From assembly GCA_946183785.1 (NCBI GenBank), contig CAMHCS010000017.1:1-52226 (forward strand): a stretch of 52,226 bases of DNA. Reading direction: 5' to 3'. This DNA comes from an uncultured Selenomonadales bacterium (GTDB lineage: Bacteria > Bacillota > Negativicutes > Selenomonadales > Selenomonadaceae). Below are positions 1-7,919 of the stretch, piece after piece (position 1 is the first letter of the stretch; each line of letters starts with the position of its first letter). The translations under genes were made by a program, and so were the position numbers. The notes beneath the pieces were generated by a model that saw only the letters and a list, made by a program, of their open reading frames with translations, was not told the DNA's origin and did no database searches.

Positions 1-34
1 GCGGTCTATCTCTTGTTTTCGGTTGCTTGCTTCC

Positions 35-1348
35 TTACCGTACATGAGCATTCTCCTCTGACTTATATTTGTACTTCTTGCGGTTGTTTTCGTACTGCTC
101 AATCATCCCGCGCATGTAAGCGAGGTTTGCAAGCTCAGACTCTTGGCTAATCATCGCGTTATACTTGTCAGCGATTCTATCCCACGGGGATTCTGCCCAA
201 AACTTTGCGTCTTGCAGGGAAACGTTGTAGTACGTGTCAATGATTTTCGTGTGGTCTTTGAAATCGTTACCACGCCCTTCAAGGATGAGGACTACGTTGT
301 TCGGCGAGCCATCGGTAAAGACTTGGTCTTCGCGCATAACTTTGATGTAACGTGTCTTGCATATATCGAAATGGATAGCCGCGGCGATCTGACCAACGAC
401 GAAGAAGTTTCGCTCGACAGCGTCGAATTGTCTCTTCGCGTCAGTATATAAGAAAGCCGCTCCGCAATGTGTGTCGCCGTTGAATGTCGGGTCGAAATCA
501 TTCCCATACTTGACGAACCCGAGCGACAACTCTTCGATTTTGCGAAGTGCTCTTTCAAGGCGTTTCGCCGTCTTGGAGTGCGGGTGCAGCCAGTTGGTTA
601 CCTTGTCCTCGATCCCGCGCATGGTTTTGTAATTGTAAGCGCGATACTCGACAATGGCTTCGCCGCCGACGGAATACTCCGGCACATACATCGCGTATTC
701 CATCGCCTTCTCGTCGGCTTCCTGCTCGGTTTTGAAGCCCATGTCGCGGCTGTTGAAAGCATTGATGAGATTGGAACCGGCCGCGACGCCCAACAGTGCC
801 CAAACGTTTCCGACCGGGATAAGCGAGGCAATCAGCTTTGTGTCCATTTGCCTGTCGTATTGCCTGAGCATATCCTCGTTCTCCCAGTGCCCCATTTCGT
901 GTCCCATGACCGCTGCCATCGCCGACATCTGATAGATGTTCGATTTCTTCCACGGTGTCTGCTCGTTCTTGTTGTAAGAGAACGCGCCTGACGTCATGGT
1001 AGCCAAATGGTCGAACATGCCCTCATATACATAAATTTGTCCACCGCCATAAGAGATGGCGTTTGCTGAATCATTTTTAGCCATGAGGACAGGTTCGAGA
1101 CCACGCTTTTTCCCCGGCGTGCCGTACATCCAAAGCTTGTCGGAGTTAAACATCATGATTCTTTTCTGGATGTGTTCAAGCAGTTGATTGTGCTCGACAG
1201 AACACTCTGCGGCGAAGTCGTTAGCCGCCTGCGTCCCGATTGCTTTTTCCTGCGCGGAGGAAAGCCAGTGCGCCTCCGTCGAAAACGGCATTGTGATTGT
1301 TGCGGCGGTCGCCAATGCCACCGCCAAAGTTTTAGTAGTTTTTCTCAT
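35..1348 (-). CDS. secreted M48-family zinc metalloprotease
   Basis: The 437-aa product begins with a signal peptide (basic MRKTTK, hydrophobic run, cleavage likely near residue 26, STEA-H). The zinc site HEMGH lies at residues 150-154 and the third ligand is probably Glu210 in EQEADEKAMEYA, the order typical of M48 (Ste24/BepA-like) peptidases. No transmembrane segment is evident after the signal, so it probably acts in the periplasm on misfolded or envelope proteins; the substrate is inferred, not seen. The roughly 200-residue C-terminal part is not recognised. The ATG start is preceded by GGGAGATGG at good spacing. The gene stands alone on this strand inside the window and its stop lies near the left edge. 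Confidence 0.85.
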   Translation of the reverse strand: MRKTTKTLAVALATAATITMPFSTEAHWLSSAQEKAIGTQAANDFAAECSVEHNQLLEHIQKRIMMFNSDKLWMYGTPGKKRGLEPVLMAKNDSANAISYGGGQIYVYEGMFDHLATMTSGAFSYNKNEQTPWKKSNIYQMSAMAAVMGHEMGHWENEDMLRQYDRQMDTKLIASLIPVGNVWALLGVAAGSNLINAFNSRDMGFKTEQEADEKAMEYAMYVPEYSVGGEAIVEYRAYNYKTMRGIEDKVTNWLHPHSKTAKRLERALRKIEELSLGFVKYGNDFDPTFNGDTHCGAAFLYTDAKRQFDAVERNFFVVGQIAAAIHFDICKTRYIKVMREDQVFTDGSPNNVVLILEGRGNDFKDHTKIIDTYYNVSLQDAKFWAESPWDRIADKYNAMISQESELANLAYMRGMIEQYENNRKKYKYKSEENAHVR

Positions 1349-1531
1349 TATCTACCATCTCCCTTCATATTTTGTGGTTTTCTTCCAATACAATAAACCC
1401 TGTCAGAGTTTTATGTGGGAATTTTCCCATCCCCTGTTTCGTTGTTGTAAAATATAATAGGAAAGGACTGCAATTTGGTATGAGAGAACGCTGACAAAGC
1501 ACCTCCACAACTCTCTTGTCTACCAAGCCAA

Positions 1532-1571
1532 AAAAGAAGGCTCCCTTCACAAATCGAGAGAGCCTTCTTTT
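1532..1571 (-). terminator. hairpin terminator, 12-bp stem
   Basis: AAAAGAAGGCTC (1532-1543) pairs with GAGCCTTCTTTT (1560-1571) around a 16-nt loop. The flanking A and T runs let it work in either direction. On the minus strand it follows the WYL-regulator remnant. Confidence 0.7.
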
Positions 1572-1609
1572 GGGGGAGCTAGAAAATACTCATTCTTCTA
1601 ACGCAAATC

Positions 1610-1738
1610 TTATTCCTTTAATATTGCAAGAATTTCCTTGCGTTTCAACGGATGTTCCTCGCTCGAAGAGTTGCGAAGTATCTCCAATACGTATAGGATG
1701 ACAAGCCTCTTATCCTTGGCTATATCCCAAAATGAGAT
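1610..1738 (-). pseudogene. N-terminal remnant of a WYL-type transcriptional regulator
   Basis: The minus strand reads a 42-residue open stretch whose core (KRLVILYVLEILRN, then EEHPLKRKEILAILKE) resembles the first helices of the helix-turn-helix domain of WYL regulators. The intact regulator in this window (49504-50535) begins in a similar way (LILKILKEYTDEEHSLTQQEII). Stop codons lie at both ends and no start codon or WYL domain follows, so it looks like a decayed fragment. Similarity was judged by eye. Confidence 0.4.
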
Positions 1739-1929
1739 CTATATTCTTTTATGGCATACAATTCATACGATGTTAGCCAAAAGAAAGCTCAAGAAAATAA
1801 AAGGGTATGAAGGATATGAGAGTATTTGTCTCGTCCGCCAAGAGCCAGAGCAACTTGAGAAGAAGTGCACGTAATAATATAATTAAAAAGGAAATCCCAG
1901 ATTACGCGTCATATAAGGCGCAAATCATC

Positions 1930-2035
1930 ATTTAGGGTTGCAATTCGCTTGGCGAATGCGGTCCAAAGAGGGAGGGATGCCTATAAGTTAATATATATTT
2001 CACTTCCTTTCTTGCGCCCCACATGGGCGATTTTC
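1930..2035 (+). ncRNA. possible structured RNA ahead of a terminator
   Basis: Short hairpins follow one another: ATTCGC-TTG-GCGAAT near 1942 and CGCCC-CACAT-GGGCG near 2017, then the perfect terminator at 2036-2067. No open frame uses this stretch convincingly and no RNA family was recognised, so a small RNA or a leader is only a suggestion. Confidence 0.25.
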
Positions 2036-2067
2036 AGGTCTCCTCAATCGAGGAGACCTTATTTTTT
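2036..2067 (+). terminator. rho-independent terminator
   Basis: AGGTCTCCTC pairs perfectly with GAGGAGACCT over the 4-nt loop AATC and is followed by TATTTTTT. The transcript it ends on the plus strand is not identified. Confidence 0.8.
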
Positions 2068-2180
2068 ATCTCACAAAAGACTGCAGAGTATGCTCGCTCT
2101 CACACCCATCCCAGCAGAACACTCTCGTCGCGGAGTAAAACGGAACGGCGAGTATGCTCCGTGATACGCTTTCTGGTTTT

Positions 2181-2189
2181 TGCTATAAT
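2181..2189 (+). promoter_or_regulatory. extended -10 promoter TGCTATAAT
   Basis: TGCTATAAT lies 86 bases before the ATG of the 68-aa gene. The same extended -10 form (TG-n-TA..AT) recurs in front of the recombinase genes at 5770, 6984 and 9550. No good -35 was found, which is common for extended -10 promoters. Confidence 0.55.
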
Positions 2190-2274
2190 ATGTATAAGAA
2201 ATGCAGCGCTCGCACGTTACAGTTCTCGCAAGCTTCCTTCAAATTACAAAAGAACATTTATGGAGGTGCCGACC

Positions 2275-2481
2275 ATGAAAAAAACATTCACGACGATAGA
2301 GCTTTTCAATGCAAACGTGAAATGCGACCGAGTTCTTACGCTTTTACGTAAAATTCCCACGGATGACGAAACATTTCACGATCTCGCGCTTGCATTCAAA
2401 AAAGTATGGAATGCAAAACAGAGCATTGAAAGTCGAATGCTTATCGATTATGAGCAGAGAAAAAATTTCTCTCGTCGCTAA
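2275..2481 (+). CDS. hypothetical protein, 68 aa
   Basis: A small acidic-basic mixed protein starting MKKTFTTIELFN; no family was recognised and no membrane segment is visible. The ATG at 2275 was chosen over the longer upstream frame because TGGAGGTG precedes it at good spacing and the extended -10 promoter at 2181-2189 lies inside the longer frame. It ends 47 bases before the 179-aa gene in the same direction, so the two are probably co-transcribed. Its predicted helical composition (long charged helices after residue 30) gives no function. Confidence 0.65.
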   Translation: MKKTFTTIELFNANVKCDRVLTLLRKIPTDDETFHDLALAFKKVWNAKQSIESRMLIDYEQRKNFSRR

Positions 2482-2528
2482 CGGTGAATTTTATAGGTTT
2501 TCGCATCATCTAAAGGGAGTGAAACGCA

Positions 2529-3068
2529 ATGTTGACCGCTAAAAGAGTCCACATGATTGTCGACGAACTCCAATCCGACCCTGAAAAAATCGAGACGCTC
2601 ATACGGTGGATAGGCGGGCGCGTCAAAGTCGAGATTGAGCGTATTGTCGCGCGATCGCTCCAGTATTCTCTGAACCTGTTCGACCGTTTCCCAAAGAGAA
2701 TGGCTGGCGGGGAGGTCCAGCGCCGCATGTGGGGTTTTCTCGTCGCCGCCTACGATTTGCGCGAACGGGTGCCTCACAATTCCCAATATCTTGCCAAACG
2801 GGATAGGGAACGCAAGGAAAGACAGACCCGCGCCCCTTATGGCAACACGCCTTACGCTGGACTGAGCACCGCCGCAAGGATCGACTCGGACTTTGAAATT
2901 GCCGCGACGATGGCTGCGGATGGGATGACATACCAGCAAATCGCAGAGGAACTTGTCCGCAGGAACCCCAAGAAATATTTTCGTCATAAGCCATCCGCCG
3001 ACAATGTTCGAAAGGTTCTGAAGCGCAAAGGATTTCAAAAAAATAAGCCGTCCCCGAAGGACGGCTGA
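2529..3068 (+). CDS. hypothetical protein with C-terminal helix-turn-helix-like segment, 179 aa
   Basis: The protein is basic (several RKR and KRK clusters). Its C-terminal third, around DGMTYQQIAEELVRRNPKKY (residues 137-156), looks like a resolvase- or transposase-type helix-turn-helix, followed by a basic tail. A DNA-binding role is therefore plausible but not shown. GGGAG precedes the ATG. The last codons and stop form the stem of a terminator for the opposite strand (3046-3066), so the gene end is shared with the small-RNA candidate at 3040-3180. Plus-strand transcription probably ends at the hairpin at 3268-3305. Confidence 0.7.
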   Translation: MLTAKRVHMIVDELQSDPEKIETLIRWIGGRVKVEIERIVARSLQYSLNLFDRFPKRMAGGEVQRRMWGFLVAAYDLRERVPHNSQYLAKRDRERKERQTRAPYGNTPYAGLSTAARIDSDFEIAATMAADGMTYQQIAEELVRRNPKKYFRHKPSADNVRKVLKRKGFQKNKPSPKDG

Positions 3069-3180
3069 AATGGGACGTGCGAGTCCCTTCCCGCCGAAGT
3101 GCGTCGACCGCCTGACGTCGGCCGTGCGTGCCGATTTTCAGAAAAACTCCCTAGTCAGGGACGGTTCGGCAGGATTTGTA
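3040..3180 (-). ncRNA. candidate small RNA on the minus strand
   Basis: The minus strand carries a TATAAT box (3184-3189) and about 120-140 bases later a textbook terminator: AGCCGTCC / GGACGGCT stem (3046-3066) followed by TATTTTTTT. No open frame with a ribosome site lies between. The interval folds into several short stems: TGCCGA with TCGGCA, inner TCCCT-GACT-AGGGA, and GGGAC-TCGCAC-GTCCC. The terminator overlaps the 3' end of the 179-aa gene on the other strand. No known RNA family was recognised. Confidence 0.45.
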
Positions 3181-3183
3181 TTC

Positions 3184-3212
3184 ATTATATCGTAGCCGGC
3201 GCGAGGGCGCAA
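3184..3212 (-). promoter_or_regulatory. promoter of the minus-strand small-RNA candidate
   Basis: TATAAT on the minus strand (3184-3189) with TTGCGC (3207-3212) 17 bases upstream as a weak -35. It points toward the terminator at 3046-3066. Confidence 0.45.
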
Positions 3213-3267
3213 ATTGGGCTGTAATTCCGTTCGTTCCTTCCAAAATCCTGTGAGAAGTCACCCCAAA

Positions 3268-3305
3268 GCCCGTAATCATGCAAAAGGCTACGGGCCTTTG
3301 TTTTT
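3268..3305 (+). terminator. terminator after the 179-aa gene
   Basis: GCCCGTA (3268-3274) pairs with TACGGGC (3289-3295), followed by CTTTGTTTTT. Confidence 0.7.
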
Positions 3306-3333
3306 GAAAAAAACATAGCTAAAAACAAGCCCC

Positions 3334-3367
3334 GCCATCGCGCTATGATAACGCAATGGCTTTTTTT
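3334..3367 (+). terminator. terminator-like hairpin of the dispersed palindrome family
   Basis: GCCATCGCG pairs with CGCAATGGC with one mismatch and is followed by seven T. The loop text (CTATGATAA) closely matches the loop of the hairpin at 6866-6904, so the two are related copies. Confidence 0.6.
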
Positions 3368-3510
3368 GATTTGCCTATTTTTTCAACGAAGAGAGAGCGC
3401 CGTTCTTTTTTACATCCTTTTAAAAGCTGACTTTTCATTTGAAGAGTGAATCCGAAAAACGCAATAGCGCATTCCCCATCCATCGAAACGCATGCTAGAA
3501 ATCTAAAAGA

Positions 3511-3557
3511 TAAATTTATATTCTAAATCTAAATTCTAAATTTAGAATATAAATTTA
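3511..3557. repeat. AT-rich perfect inverted repeat, 18-bp arms
   Basis: The arm at 3511-3528 (TAAATTTATATTCTAAAT) is the exact reverse complement of 3540-3557, with an 11-base centre that itself repeats the TCTAAA word. The region is far more AT-rich than its surroundings and lies at the head of the gene-free stretch. Such a structure could serve a replication origin, a recombination site or a protein-binding site; the sequence alone does not decide. Confidence 0.8.
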
Positions 3558-3600
3558 CATTTTACGCGTAAAAGTTGCGCGTAAAAGTTTAACGGAGAAT

Positions 3601-3639
3601 AAAACACTCTCCGCAAAACACTCTCCGCAAAACACTTGC
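3601..3639. repeat. short tandem repeat, 14-bp unit
   Basis: AAAACACTCTCCGC occurs twice head to tail (3601-3614 and 3615-3628) followed by a partial third unit. Just upstream GCGTAAAAGTT is also doubled (about 3566-3589). Confidence 0.7.
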
Positions 3640-4032
3640 AAAAAAGTCACCGCCGAACCGGCGGATGGGAGGCGCGAGAGCGCGTCCCAAAGGGGCTGGC
3701 GATGACTCGAGAGCGACAGGAAAGAGGCTGCGCTACGAAGCGGAAAGCAAGGAAAAAAATTTTTTTAATTTGGCTAGGGCGGCGGACATTGTCCATCGCC
3801 GCACCGTGCCGCGAGCCGTGCCAGTAGTGGGATGAGACAATGCGGAGCCGGCTCTGGCTAGCTTCGTTACCCGGCGCCGTGACAGGAGCGCAGGCATTTA
3901 TGTCGGAGCTCCGGCCACGGCGCCGGTGTCTCGAGCCATATATGTGTTTTGTCCGAACAAAAGTATTAGACTAGCCAGGCGTTGTGCTGCGTGTGACGTT
4001 TTCGTTTTAGACTTGCGTAGTCGTTGCGAGCG

Positions 4033-4920
4033 GCACTATTAAGGTAAGGTCCGGTACGGTAGGGTCGCGCGGGAATGGACGGCCTTCCGCCCTCGCGCCA
4101 TCCCCCGCGGAAGAGATTTTATTCCCAAATGGCACCCGTGAGGGATTTCATTTTTCGGACCCGCGCTATCGTTTCGTCGCACCATTTCAAGTTAGTAGAC
4201 TCCGACGTTGTCCCACCCTCGCGCCATTGCTTCGTCACACATTTACAAAGTATCAGGCTGCCGACGGGTCCACGCTCTCGCGCCGTCACTTCACGACCGA
4301 GGCACGCCCTCCCAGTGTTCCGCGAGTGAAATCGGTTCGGGTTCGGGTGTCCCGTTCGCCGGGCACTTTTAAGGTAAGGTAGGGTCTGGTAGGGTCGCGG
4401 GGGCGGCGTTTTCGTTCCGCCATCGAGTCGTTCTTTCGGGGGAGAGTTTTCCAAGCTTTTTAGGCTGATAGATTTGTAGGTTGGTGGATTGTAATACATT
4501 TTTTAGGGTCGGGTTTCGCCCTCGCGTCGTCGCCGTTTTTGTAAGACATTTTCAGGGTATGGTCGTGCGCCCAATTGGGTTTTGTAGGATGTCGGAACGA
4601 GAGCGCGTCGGGTTTTCACTGTCGTTTCGTCATACATTTTCGGGTCTGGTAGGGTCGCGGGGGCGTCGATTTTGCTCCACCCTCCTTCCCCCGACGAGTG
4701 CTGATTTTTGCTTGCCATTCCAGTTTTTTCGGTTTTACAAAATCAGGGCTAGCATGACGGAGCCTTCGCGCCGCCCTATCGTTTCGGTTTCGCGCTGTCG
4801 CTTTGTAAGACATTTTCAAGGTACGGTAGGGTCGTCGGGGATTTTTTCGTTCCGATTCCGAGTCGTTTTAATGAAGGGTGGATTGATTTCGCTTTTGTGT
4901 TACGAGTTCGCGAGAGCGCG
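4033..4920. repeat. degenerate tandem repeat array, non-coding
   Basis: Related segments recur in one orientation. A block GTAAGACATTTTCA followed by GGTA-GGTAGGGTCG and a G-run appears near 4487, 4537, 4627 and 4801. Diverged forms occur near 4168 and 4230, and a variant with TTAAGGTAAGGT appears near 4050 and 4368. Between them lie CCTCGCGCC and TCGTTTCG blocks. Spacing is uneven (about 50-170 bases) and copies diverge, so this is an old or selected array rather than a fresh duplication. No frame stays open with a ribosome site. Confidence 0.6.
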
Positions 4921-5368
4921 ATGAGTCTTTTTTTGAGATTGGATGACAAAGCTAGCCAAGGCGGCGTTCAGTATTACTTTTCGTTTCGGATTCAGGAGAG
5001 ATTTTTTCTCTAAGGTTAAAGAAATAAATTTGATTCATGCTCATTCGTGTATAAAACGAAATTTTCTTTTTATTAACCAAAAATCATGAAATCGAAAATA
5101 AGTGTTTTGGAAGAATTTTAGCGTCGAATTCCTTCCTTAATTAATATGTAAAAATTGTTTTTGTTATACGCTCTCGCTCCCATATAAATAATGTATTATT
5201 TTTTCTTTCATTAAAAAAATCGACTTGTATTGAGAAAGGATGATCGGTATAATTTAATTGTCAAAGGGGCCCAATGGGCTTTGCAGTCGCTCAGAGAGCT
5301 GACTGCCGTGTATGTGATGGGGCGGAAGTCGTCCGAAAGGCAAATCGAGAGATTTGGGTTTCTTTATA

Positions 5369-5390
5369 CCTCCCCACAAGGGGAGGGCAA
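5369..5390. repeat. partial copy of the CTCCCC/GGGGAG interspersed repeat
   Basis: CCTCCCCACAAGGGGAGGG matches the hairpin part of the repeat found at 21238-21286 and 50907-50952, without its CCGGCTTCGCCGG part. Confidence 0.45.
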
Positions 5391-5546
5391 AGGGGAAAAA
5401 TTAATATCTACTCTAAATAATTCACATGTGCGTCAAATGACGCGACATTGGCCTTTGCTAAATGTCTCTAAAAGTGCGAAATCCTTTCCTTTTACGTCGG
5501 TCAAATGTTGCGGGAGTAAGCTTCCCGTGTGCAAAATAGCCAGATA

Positions 5547-5745
5547 GATTACACCCGGATGCCGGGGGTAACCCTTGCCACCAGTCTCAAAAAGGCTGTC
5601 TAAAGTGGATTCACCTAATCGGGTGGGGTTCCTTAAAGTGACGTTCCGCGTTATCGCGTGGTCAAAAATGCCACAAAAACGCCGGTCTATTAGAGGTCTC
5701 TTTAAATGAATTTTGTGCCGCGAGGGCGCTTTTTTTATTCCATCG
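5547..5745 (+). ncRNA. candidate structured RNA: chain of hairpins ending in a T-run
   Basis: Consecutive small stems follow each other: TTACACCCGG with CCGGGGGTAA (one mismatch), CACC-TAATCG-GGTG, CGCG-TTAT-CGCG and GTGG-TCAAAAATG-CCAC. The stretch ends with GCGAGGGCGC and seven T. It lies directly upstream of the promoter of the recombinase gene at 5803. No riboswitch or other RNA family was recognised. Confidence 0.35.
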
Positions 5746-5769
5746 CGAGCCATTTTATATAGGAATTAG

Positions 5770-5778
5770 TGCTAAGAT
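5770..5778 (+). promoter_or_regulatory. extended -10 promoter TGCTAAGAT
   Basis: Lies 25 bases before the GTG start of the tyrosine recombinase and is a one-to-two base variant of the TGCTATAAT boxes at 2181 and 6984. Confidence 0.45.
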
Positions 5779-5802
5779 TTACATAAATAGGAGGCGCGGA
5801 CG

Positions 5803-6774
5803 GTGAGTCGGAACAAAGAAAGTATCGCGGCTTTTCTCAATGACTTGGTCATGCACTCTCAAATTCAAAATTCGGGGAAGACAAAGCACCAAATCAAACA
5901 AGAGAACGAAGGCTTGACGTCACATGAGATAGCGCAGAAAGCTCCTCTTCAAAAACCGCACGAATACATAGATATGTATAAGGAAATGTACAGAGATATC
6001 CGAGATAATACTACAGCGGGTCGCGACGAGAGAGGCGTTTTCCAACCGTCGCTGGTGTCCGGGAGCGACGCGGTCGGGTTTCTAGAGCGAAAAATTGAAA
6101 CCGCAATCCAAGATATGGAGGAAGGAAAAAGAGGACTCAGCCAAGGTCGGTTTCAGAATATAGTGAGCGCGATTGAGAAAATACCTGCGTTCATGTCCGG
6201 TCGCACCGACAGGTTTCAGGAGATTTCCGAGAGCTGGCGAGGGCTTCACACTGTTCTTGACGAGCTTCGGAACTCTTCGACAGTAAAGGAACTCGCCAGT
6301 CCGCCGGCGGTGACGCGCGCATACAACAATCCGGAGGCTGTCGTTTCTGCGCTAACAAACGAGAGGGCAAAATTCGTTGCTGAAATGCAGAACCGCTTGG
6401 GCCTCCGTGTCGATAACGCACGGACGTTTACAATCAACCCGAATGGCACGATTAGCTTTTTTAGTAAAGGACACATGCCGCACAAGAATTACGCAATTCC
6501 AAGGGACTTGTATCATAAAGCGCTTGCGCTGAACAATGGAAAGTTCGGTAGAGCCGAGATAATGCCTTATAGAACGTACTTAAATCACTTGGAAAGCGCA
6601 TGCAAGAAGGTTGGTGAATCTTACAGCGGCAGTCATTCCTTTCGTCATTCATTTGCAAAATCCCTATATAATAGGCTTTTAGTGGAGGGCAAGAGCGCCA
6701 TCGAAGCGAAAGCGGCGGTCTCAGAGGCTTTGTTTCACCGCCGAATCGATATTGTTGATTGCTATCTTCGCTAA
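5803..6774 (+). CDS. tyrosine recombinase-like protein (degenerate catalytic boxes)
   Basis: The C-terminal part of this 323-aa protein carries the end of a phage-integrase catalytic domain: HSFRHSFAK (the H-x-x-R box, residues about 278-286) and LFHRRIDIVDCYLR, which corresponds to the LGH...Y box with the tyrosine close to the end. The usual Gly before His is Phe here. The first catalytic arginine region (LGLRVDNARTF) lacks the normal R-x-x-E form. The N-terminal 200 residues are helical and not recognised. The GTG start follows AGGAGG. Together with 7071 and 9579 it makes three site-specific recombinases within 4.5 kb. Whether it is active is uncertain. Confidence 0.65.
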   Translation: MSRNKESIAAFLNDLVMHSQIQNSGKTKHQIKQENEGLTSHEIAQKAPLQKPHEYIDMYKEMYRDIRDNTTAGRDERGVFQPSLVSGSDAVGFLERKIETAIQDMEEGKRGLSQGRFQNIVSAIEKIPAFMSGRTDRFQEISESWRGLHTVLDELRNSSTVKELASPPAVTRAYNNPEAVVSALTNERAKFVAEMQNRLGLRVDNARTFTINPNGTISFFSKGHMPHKNYAIPRDLYHKALALNNGKFGRAEIMPYRTYLNHLESACKKVGESYSGSHSFRHSFAKSLYNRLLVEGKSAIEAKAAVSEALFHRRIDIVDCYLR

Positions 6775-6865
6775 AAGAGGGACGCGAGAGCGCATTCGCT
6801 TCTTCATGTTGCGCGATAGCGCTGTCAAAAAAGGAGATAAAAGAAAAGAAAAATTGTCAAAAAGA

Positions 6866-6913
6866 AGCCCCGCTCTCGCGCTACGATAACGCGATGGCGG
6901 GGCCTTGTTTTTT
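6866..6913 (+). terminator. terminator after the first recombinase
   Basis: A long imperfect stem, GCCCCGC...CGCG with CGCG...GCGGGGC, is followed by GTTTTTTG. It contains the CGCTCTCGCGC palindrome word and resembles the hairpin at 3334-3367. Confidence 0.65.
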
Positions 6914-6983
6914 GCCTCTACAATATAGTGCTCTTTTTGAAAAGGGAGTATTAGACTATCAAAAACATTTTTAAATTCTTTTC

Positions 6984-6992
6984 TGCTATAAT
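6984..6992 (+). promoter_or_regulatory. extended -10 promoter TGCTATAAT
   Basis: Identical to the box at 2181-2189. The first ATG after it (7010) opens an 80-codon frame that overlaps the integrase start in another frame; the integrase ATG is at 7071. Confidence 0.5.
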
Positions 6993-7070
6993 TTCTGTAA
7001 GGACGCATCATGGAGTCGCGTTCGCGAAAACGATTGAATGAGCAAGACGAAACGGAAAGGATGACTAAAA

Positions 7071-7802
7071 ATGAAAGATTTGTCTTTATTAGGTTCTCAA
7101 AACCCTATCAACACACAAGATCTTGGTGCGCGTGTGAAGAACGAGTCGATTGCGAGAAAACCAATCAAGCAGAAAGATTCGCCCCGTATGACGAAGAAGA
7201 ACATCAGATTTTTGAAGGAAGAAGAAGTCGAACGTATTTTGGCGGTTGCTAAGAGCGGGGCGTACGGACACGAGCCGACTGATGATTCCGAGGTCTTCCT
7301 TATTTACAGGAACTACATGATTATATTGCTCGCCGTCACTTCTGGAATGCGCCAGGGTGAAATCTTCGGCCTGACTTGGCTTTGCATAAACGGAACGCAG
7401 ATTGAGGTCAAGCACTCGCTCAAATATCTCCAGCATACCCAAGTCTTAACGGCTCCCAAAAACGGACTGACGAGAACAATCGAGATTCCCGTCGCTGTCG
7501 CCAAAGCGATGGAAGCGTGGCAGGAGTATCAGACGGACTATGCCGCAAGATATAAAGGGCTTTATCAGAACCATCTCAATCTCGTGTTTACCAACGTGCA
7601 GGGCGAGGCCGTAAATTGGCATGGATTCAGGTCGATTTTCCGCAGCATGATAGCCGCTGCGGGACTCGATAATTTTAGTTTGCACGATCTAAGGCTTTAT
7701 TGGGGGAACGCCGCATTGTCGAAGGGTGTGCCCGCCAAGGCTGTCGCAAAACATCTAGGGCATAACAATATAAATATACCCTTGCTTATATACACTCATT
7801 AA
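7071..7802 (+). CDS. tyrosine recombinase (integrase), short form
   Basis: The 243-aa protein is essentially a phage-integrase catalytic domain. TSGMRQGEIFGLTW carries the first arginine, HDLR the second His-Arg pair, LGHNN the second histidine, and IYTH the tyrosine nucleophile two residues from the C terminus. The N-terminal core-binding domain found in full integrases is missing or reduced to about 45 basic residues. The position after HDLR, usually His, is Leu. AAAGGATG precedes the ATG. The protein ends right after the tyrosine motif, which is unusually early. It converges with the 154-aa gene across the shared terminator at 7920-7956. It probably mobilises or once mobilised the accessory region. 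Confidence 0.8.
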   Translation: MKDLSLLGSQNPINTQDLGARVKNESIARKPIKQKDSPRMTKKNIRFLKEEEVERILAVAKSGAYGHEPTDDSEVFLIYRNYMIILLAVTSGMRQGEIFGLTWLCINGTQIEVKHSLKYLQHTQVLTAPKNGLTRTIEIPVAVAKAMEAWQEYQTDYAARYKGLYQNHLNLVFTNVQGEAVNWHGFRSIFRSMIAAAGLDNFSLHDLRLYWGNAALSKGVPAKAVAKHLGHNNINIPLLIYTH

Positions 7803-7919
7803 GCGTGAATTGGAGGTGTCATCAAAATAGCGCTAATCTCCAAGCGAACGGTGTACCGGTTATAGCTGCCTGTACCCTGTTTTTCTAAATCTCCTCGGTC
7901 AAATCGAAGCACGAAATAC

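Larger units (their letters stand above)
1349..2274. other. intergenic stretch with remnants and two hairpins
   Basis: About 0.9 kb without an intact gene. It holds a terminator hairpin (1532-1571), a WYL-regulator remnant (1610-1738, minus), a series of small hairpins ending in a strong terminator (about 1930-2067), and the promoter of the 68-aa gene. The 78-aa open frame at 1638-1874 (plus) overlaps the remnant and has no convincing ribosome site. Confidence 0.5.
3069..5802. other. 2.7-kb region without a convincing protein gene
   Basis: Apart from the elements listed separately (small RNA, hairpins, AT palindrome, repeat array, hairpin chain), no frame here has a ribosome site and protein-like composition. 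The 105-aa (5230-5547, plus) and 106-aa (5433-5753, minus) frames overlap each other and cross repeats, so I do not call them genes. Confidence 0.6.

Noticed and set aside
1638..1874. 78-aa plus-strand frame, possibly a toxin
   Set aside because: No ribosome site, overlaps the WYL remnant, and no motif of a known toxin could be found.
4033..4920. CRISPR array
   Set aside because: Repeats are too diverged and unevenly spaced, and there are no cas genes in the window.
4075..4924. Open frames of 84-147 aa inside the repeat array
   Set aside because: They translate repeated, GC-skewed non-coding blocks on both strands with no start signals.
5230..5547. 105-aa open frame on the plus strand
   Set aside because: It crosses the CTCCCC/GGGGAG repeat copy, has no clear ribosome site, and its composition is not protein-like.
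5433..5753. 106-aa open frame on the minus strand
   Set aside because: It runs through the hairpin chain and overlaps another frame; no ribosome site and no recognised motif.
7010..7252. 80-aa frame starting at the first ATG after the promoter, overlapping the integrase start
   Set aside because: It has a fair ribosome site, but its protein is not recognisable and most of it overlaps the integrase in another frame; at best a leader that affects integrase translation.
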